Shown here: piece by piece, positions 5,679-6,583 of the stretch | Position numbering within the stretch: the first letter of the stretch is position 1 | How the letters are laid out: every line of letters starts with the position of its first letter | Source of the DNA: an uncultured Syntrophobacteraceae bacterium | Lineage (GTDB): Bacteria > Desulfobacterota > Syntrophobacteria > Syntrophobacterales > Syntrophobacteraceae | Reading direction: 5' to 3' | Length of the DNA stretch: 6,583 nucleotides | NCBI GenBank assembly: GCA_937889795.1 | Contig: CALBZH010000622.1 | Coordinates: 1-6,583 of the forward strand | The notes under the pieces: generated by a model | What the model saw: only the letters and a program-made list of their open reading frames with translations | The model's database searches: none | What the model was told of the DNA's origin: nothing | Made by a program: the position numbers and the translations under genes

Positions 5679-6419
5679 GTGACGACAGCGGTACTGCCCC
5701 ACAACGGGTCTTCCCTCATCGTTATCGCCGCCATCGTTTGTGCCTTCGGATGCGCCCTCCTGGCACGGGTCGGGACCGCGGCAAGCGACGGTCCGGCCAG
5801 CTCAGCCACTGCGTCGATCGATCCACAAACCGTCCTTCGCAGGATGGAAGCCTCCTACGGTAACACTCTTGATTACCGGGCTCACCTTGTCATCAGCGGC
5901 TTCGGGGGGGACCCGTCGTTTCGAACGCCCCACAAGGTACGTTATGTCTTCAAGAAGCCGAACCGGATTCGGATCGATTTTGAGCATCCGCATCCCGGCA
6001 TGACCATCGTCTACCCGGACGCCTTGGGGCGCGTCGTCGTCCGGCCCATCCGCGGCCTGTCTTCCCTCCTGTTTCACTTCAGAGCGGACAGCGCGATGGT
6101 GGAGATCTCTCCCGGCCAACAGGTCCATCAGACGGACCTCGGCCTTCTGATCGAAAACATTGGCCGAAGCGTGGGCAGCCTCATGGTGGGCGATCTCCAC
6201 GTCGAGGAAAACCGTGATCTCCTGCTCATCCGCGTGCTCTCGGACAATCCCTTCGCAAGGGGCACACCGACCCGCTACACGTACACGATCGACAAAAGGC
6301 TATGGCTGCAGGTGGCTGTGGAGGAGTCCACGGTCGCATGGGTGCTGAAGCGAAAAGTGGTCTATGAGGATCTCAAGATCAATACGGGCGTCAAGGACGG
6401 AGCCTTCGATCTCGGCTGA
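5679..6419 (+). CDS. LolA-like exported protein (outer-membrane lipoprotein-sorting / DUF1571-type fold)
   Basis: I start this gene at the GTG at 5679, because GGAGG (5669-5673) stands 5 nt before it and the protein then begins just ahead of an export signal; 246 residues result. The frame stays open back to 5517, but that extra 54-codon stretch is repeat-derived and poor in hydrophobic residues. Residues 11-29 are hydrophobic, followed by VGTAA-SDG, a plausible signal peptidase I site after residue 35. The cysteines at 21 and 25 do not sit in a good lipobox. The mature part has the look of LolA/LolB-type lipid-binding proteins: a helix with TVLRRMEASYGNTLDYRA (51-68), alternating strands with YVFKKPNRIRIDF (89-101), and a C-terminal TYTIDKRLWLQVAVEES and YEDLKINTGVKDGAFDL (229-245) typical of these families. 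The likely role is binding a lipid or acyl chain in the periplasm. The fold assignment is from pattern memory, and true LolA function is not shown. Confidence 0.75.
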   Translation: MTTAVLPHNGSSLIVIAAIVCAFGCALLARVGTAASDGPASSATASIDPQTVLRRMEASYGNTLDYRAHLVISGFGGDPSFRTPHKVRYVFKKPNRIRIDFEHPHPGMTIVYPDALGRVVVRPIRGLSSLLFHFRADSAMVEISPGQQVHQTDLGLLIENIGRSVGSLMVGDLHVEENRDLLLIRVLSDNPFARGTPTRYTYTIDKRLWLQVAVEESTVAWVLKRKVVYEDLKINTGVKDGAFDLG

Positions 6420-6459
6420 TGCTCACGCCCGAGGGGACGACAGGACCAAACAGAAGACG

Positions 6460-6583
6460 TCAACGACCGCCTTCACAGGAAGCCACGGTTGAGCTCTTTT
6501 CATCAGGAGCGATGTCGGCCAGGGCCTTCCGGATGAGCTGCTCCCGGGCTGGAGCGGCCAGACGAGCCTTTTCCAGCAAGAGC
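6460..6583 (-). CDS. C-terminal end of an unidentified gene, cut by right window edge
   Basis: Reading the minus strand from 6582 gives 40 codons to a TGA at 6462-6460, with residues LLEKARLAAPAREQLIRKAL, then ADIAPDEKSS and a short tail. The Ala/Leu/Lys/Glu/Arg mix looks like an amphipathic helix, and third positions are mostly G or C, as in the real genes nearby. The other two minus-strand frames are less protein-like, and the plus-strand ATG at 6511 has an SD only 2 nt away and an Arg/Ser/Ala-rich shadow-like product. The gene would converge on the LolA-like gene with 40 bp between the stops. No function can be given from this fragment. Confidence 0.45.
   Translation of the reverse strand, partial: LLLEKARLAAPAREQLIRKALADIAPDEKSSTVASCEGGR

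Noticed and set aside
6511..6583. A plus-strand start (ATG at 6511) after AGGAG near the right edge
   Set aside because: The spacing is only 2 nt, the product is Arg/Ser/Ala-rich, and the opposite strand gives more protein-like sequence.

Overview
The window is moderately GC-rich (by eye), with good Shine-Dalgarno sites and dense coding. A bifunctional PutA, a membrane O-acyltransferase with an AlgJ/AlgX-like periplasmic partner, and a LolA-like exported protein together point to a Gram-negative bacterium. The PutA subtype (no N-terminal DNA-binding domain, a TSEENFLRY stretch after the barrel arginines) and purine-rich intergenic repeats made me think of Desulfobacterota or a neighbouring phylum. 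That placement is memory-based and weak.

Layout. (1) 1-1485, minus strand: N-terminal 495 residues of a bifunctional proline dehydrogenase / P5C dehydrogenase (putA), running off the left edge. (2) 1486-1777: divergent intergenic region. (3) 1778-2056, plus: a 92-residue unrecognised protein with a near-ideal ribosome binding site, closed by a strong hairpin terminator at 2103-2138. (4) 2191-2303: a likely sigma70 promoter and a perfect 7-bp dyad lead into the MBOAT O-acyltransferase gene (2304-3803). It is followed after 42 bp by a DHHW/AlgX-type SGNH-like acetyltransferase gene (3846-4976), then after 78 bp by an unrecognised 99-residue protein (5055-5354). All three are co-oriented and probably one operon, ending near a hairpin at 5376-5396. 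(5) 5355-5678: non-coding, with a 134-bp inverted-repeat element of purine-rich octamers. (6) 5679-6419, plus: a LolA-like exported protein with a GTG start. (7) 6460-6583, minus: the C-terminal 40 codons of a gene entering from the right.

How the genes work together. The clearest unit is the acyltransferase pair. By analogy with alginate and related exopolysaccharide acetylation, the MBOAT protein would move an acetyl group across the inner membrane and the anchored periplasmic partner would transfer it to a glycan. No glycosyltransferase, polymerase or export gene lies in the window, so the substrate is unknown. PutA (proline catabolism to glutamate) and the LolA-like protein look like neighbours rather than partners. 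I found no mobile element genes, CRISPR array, tRNA or rRNA. The less ordinary parts are the two unrecognised small genes, the leader dyad and the inverted-repeat element.
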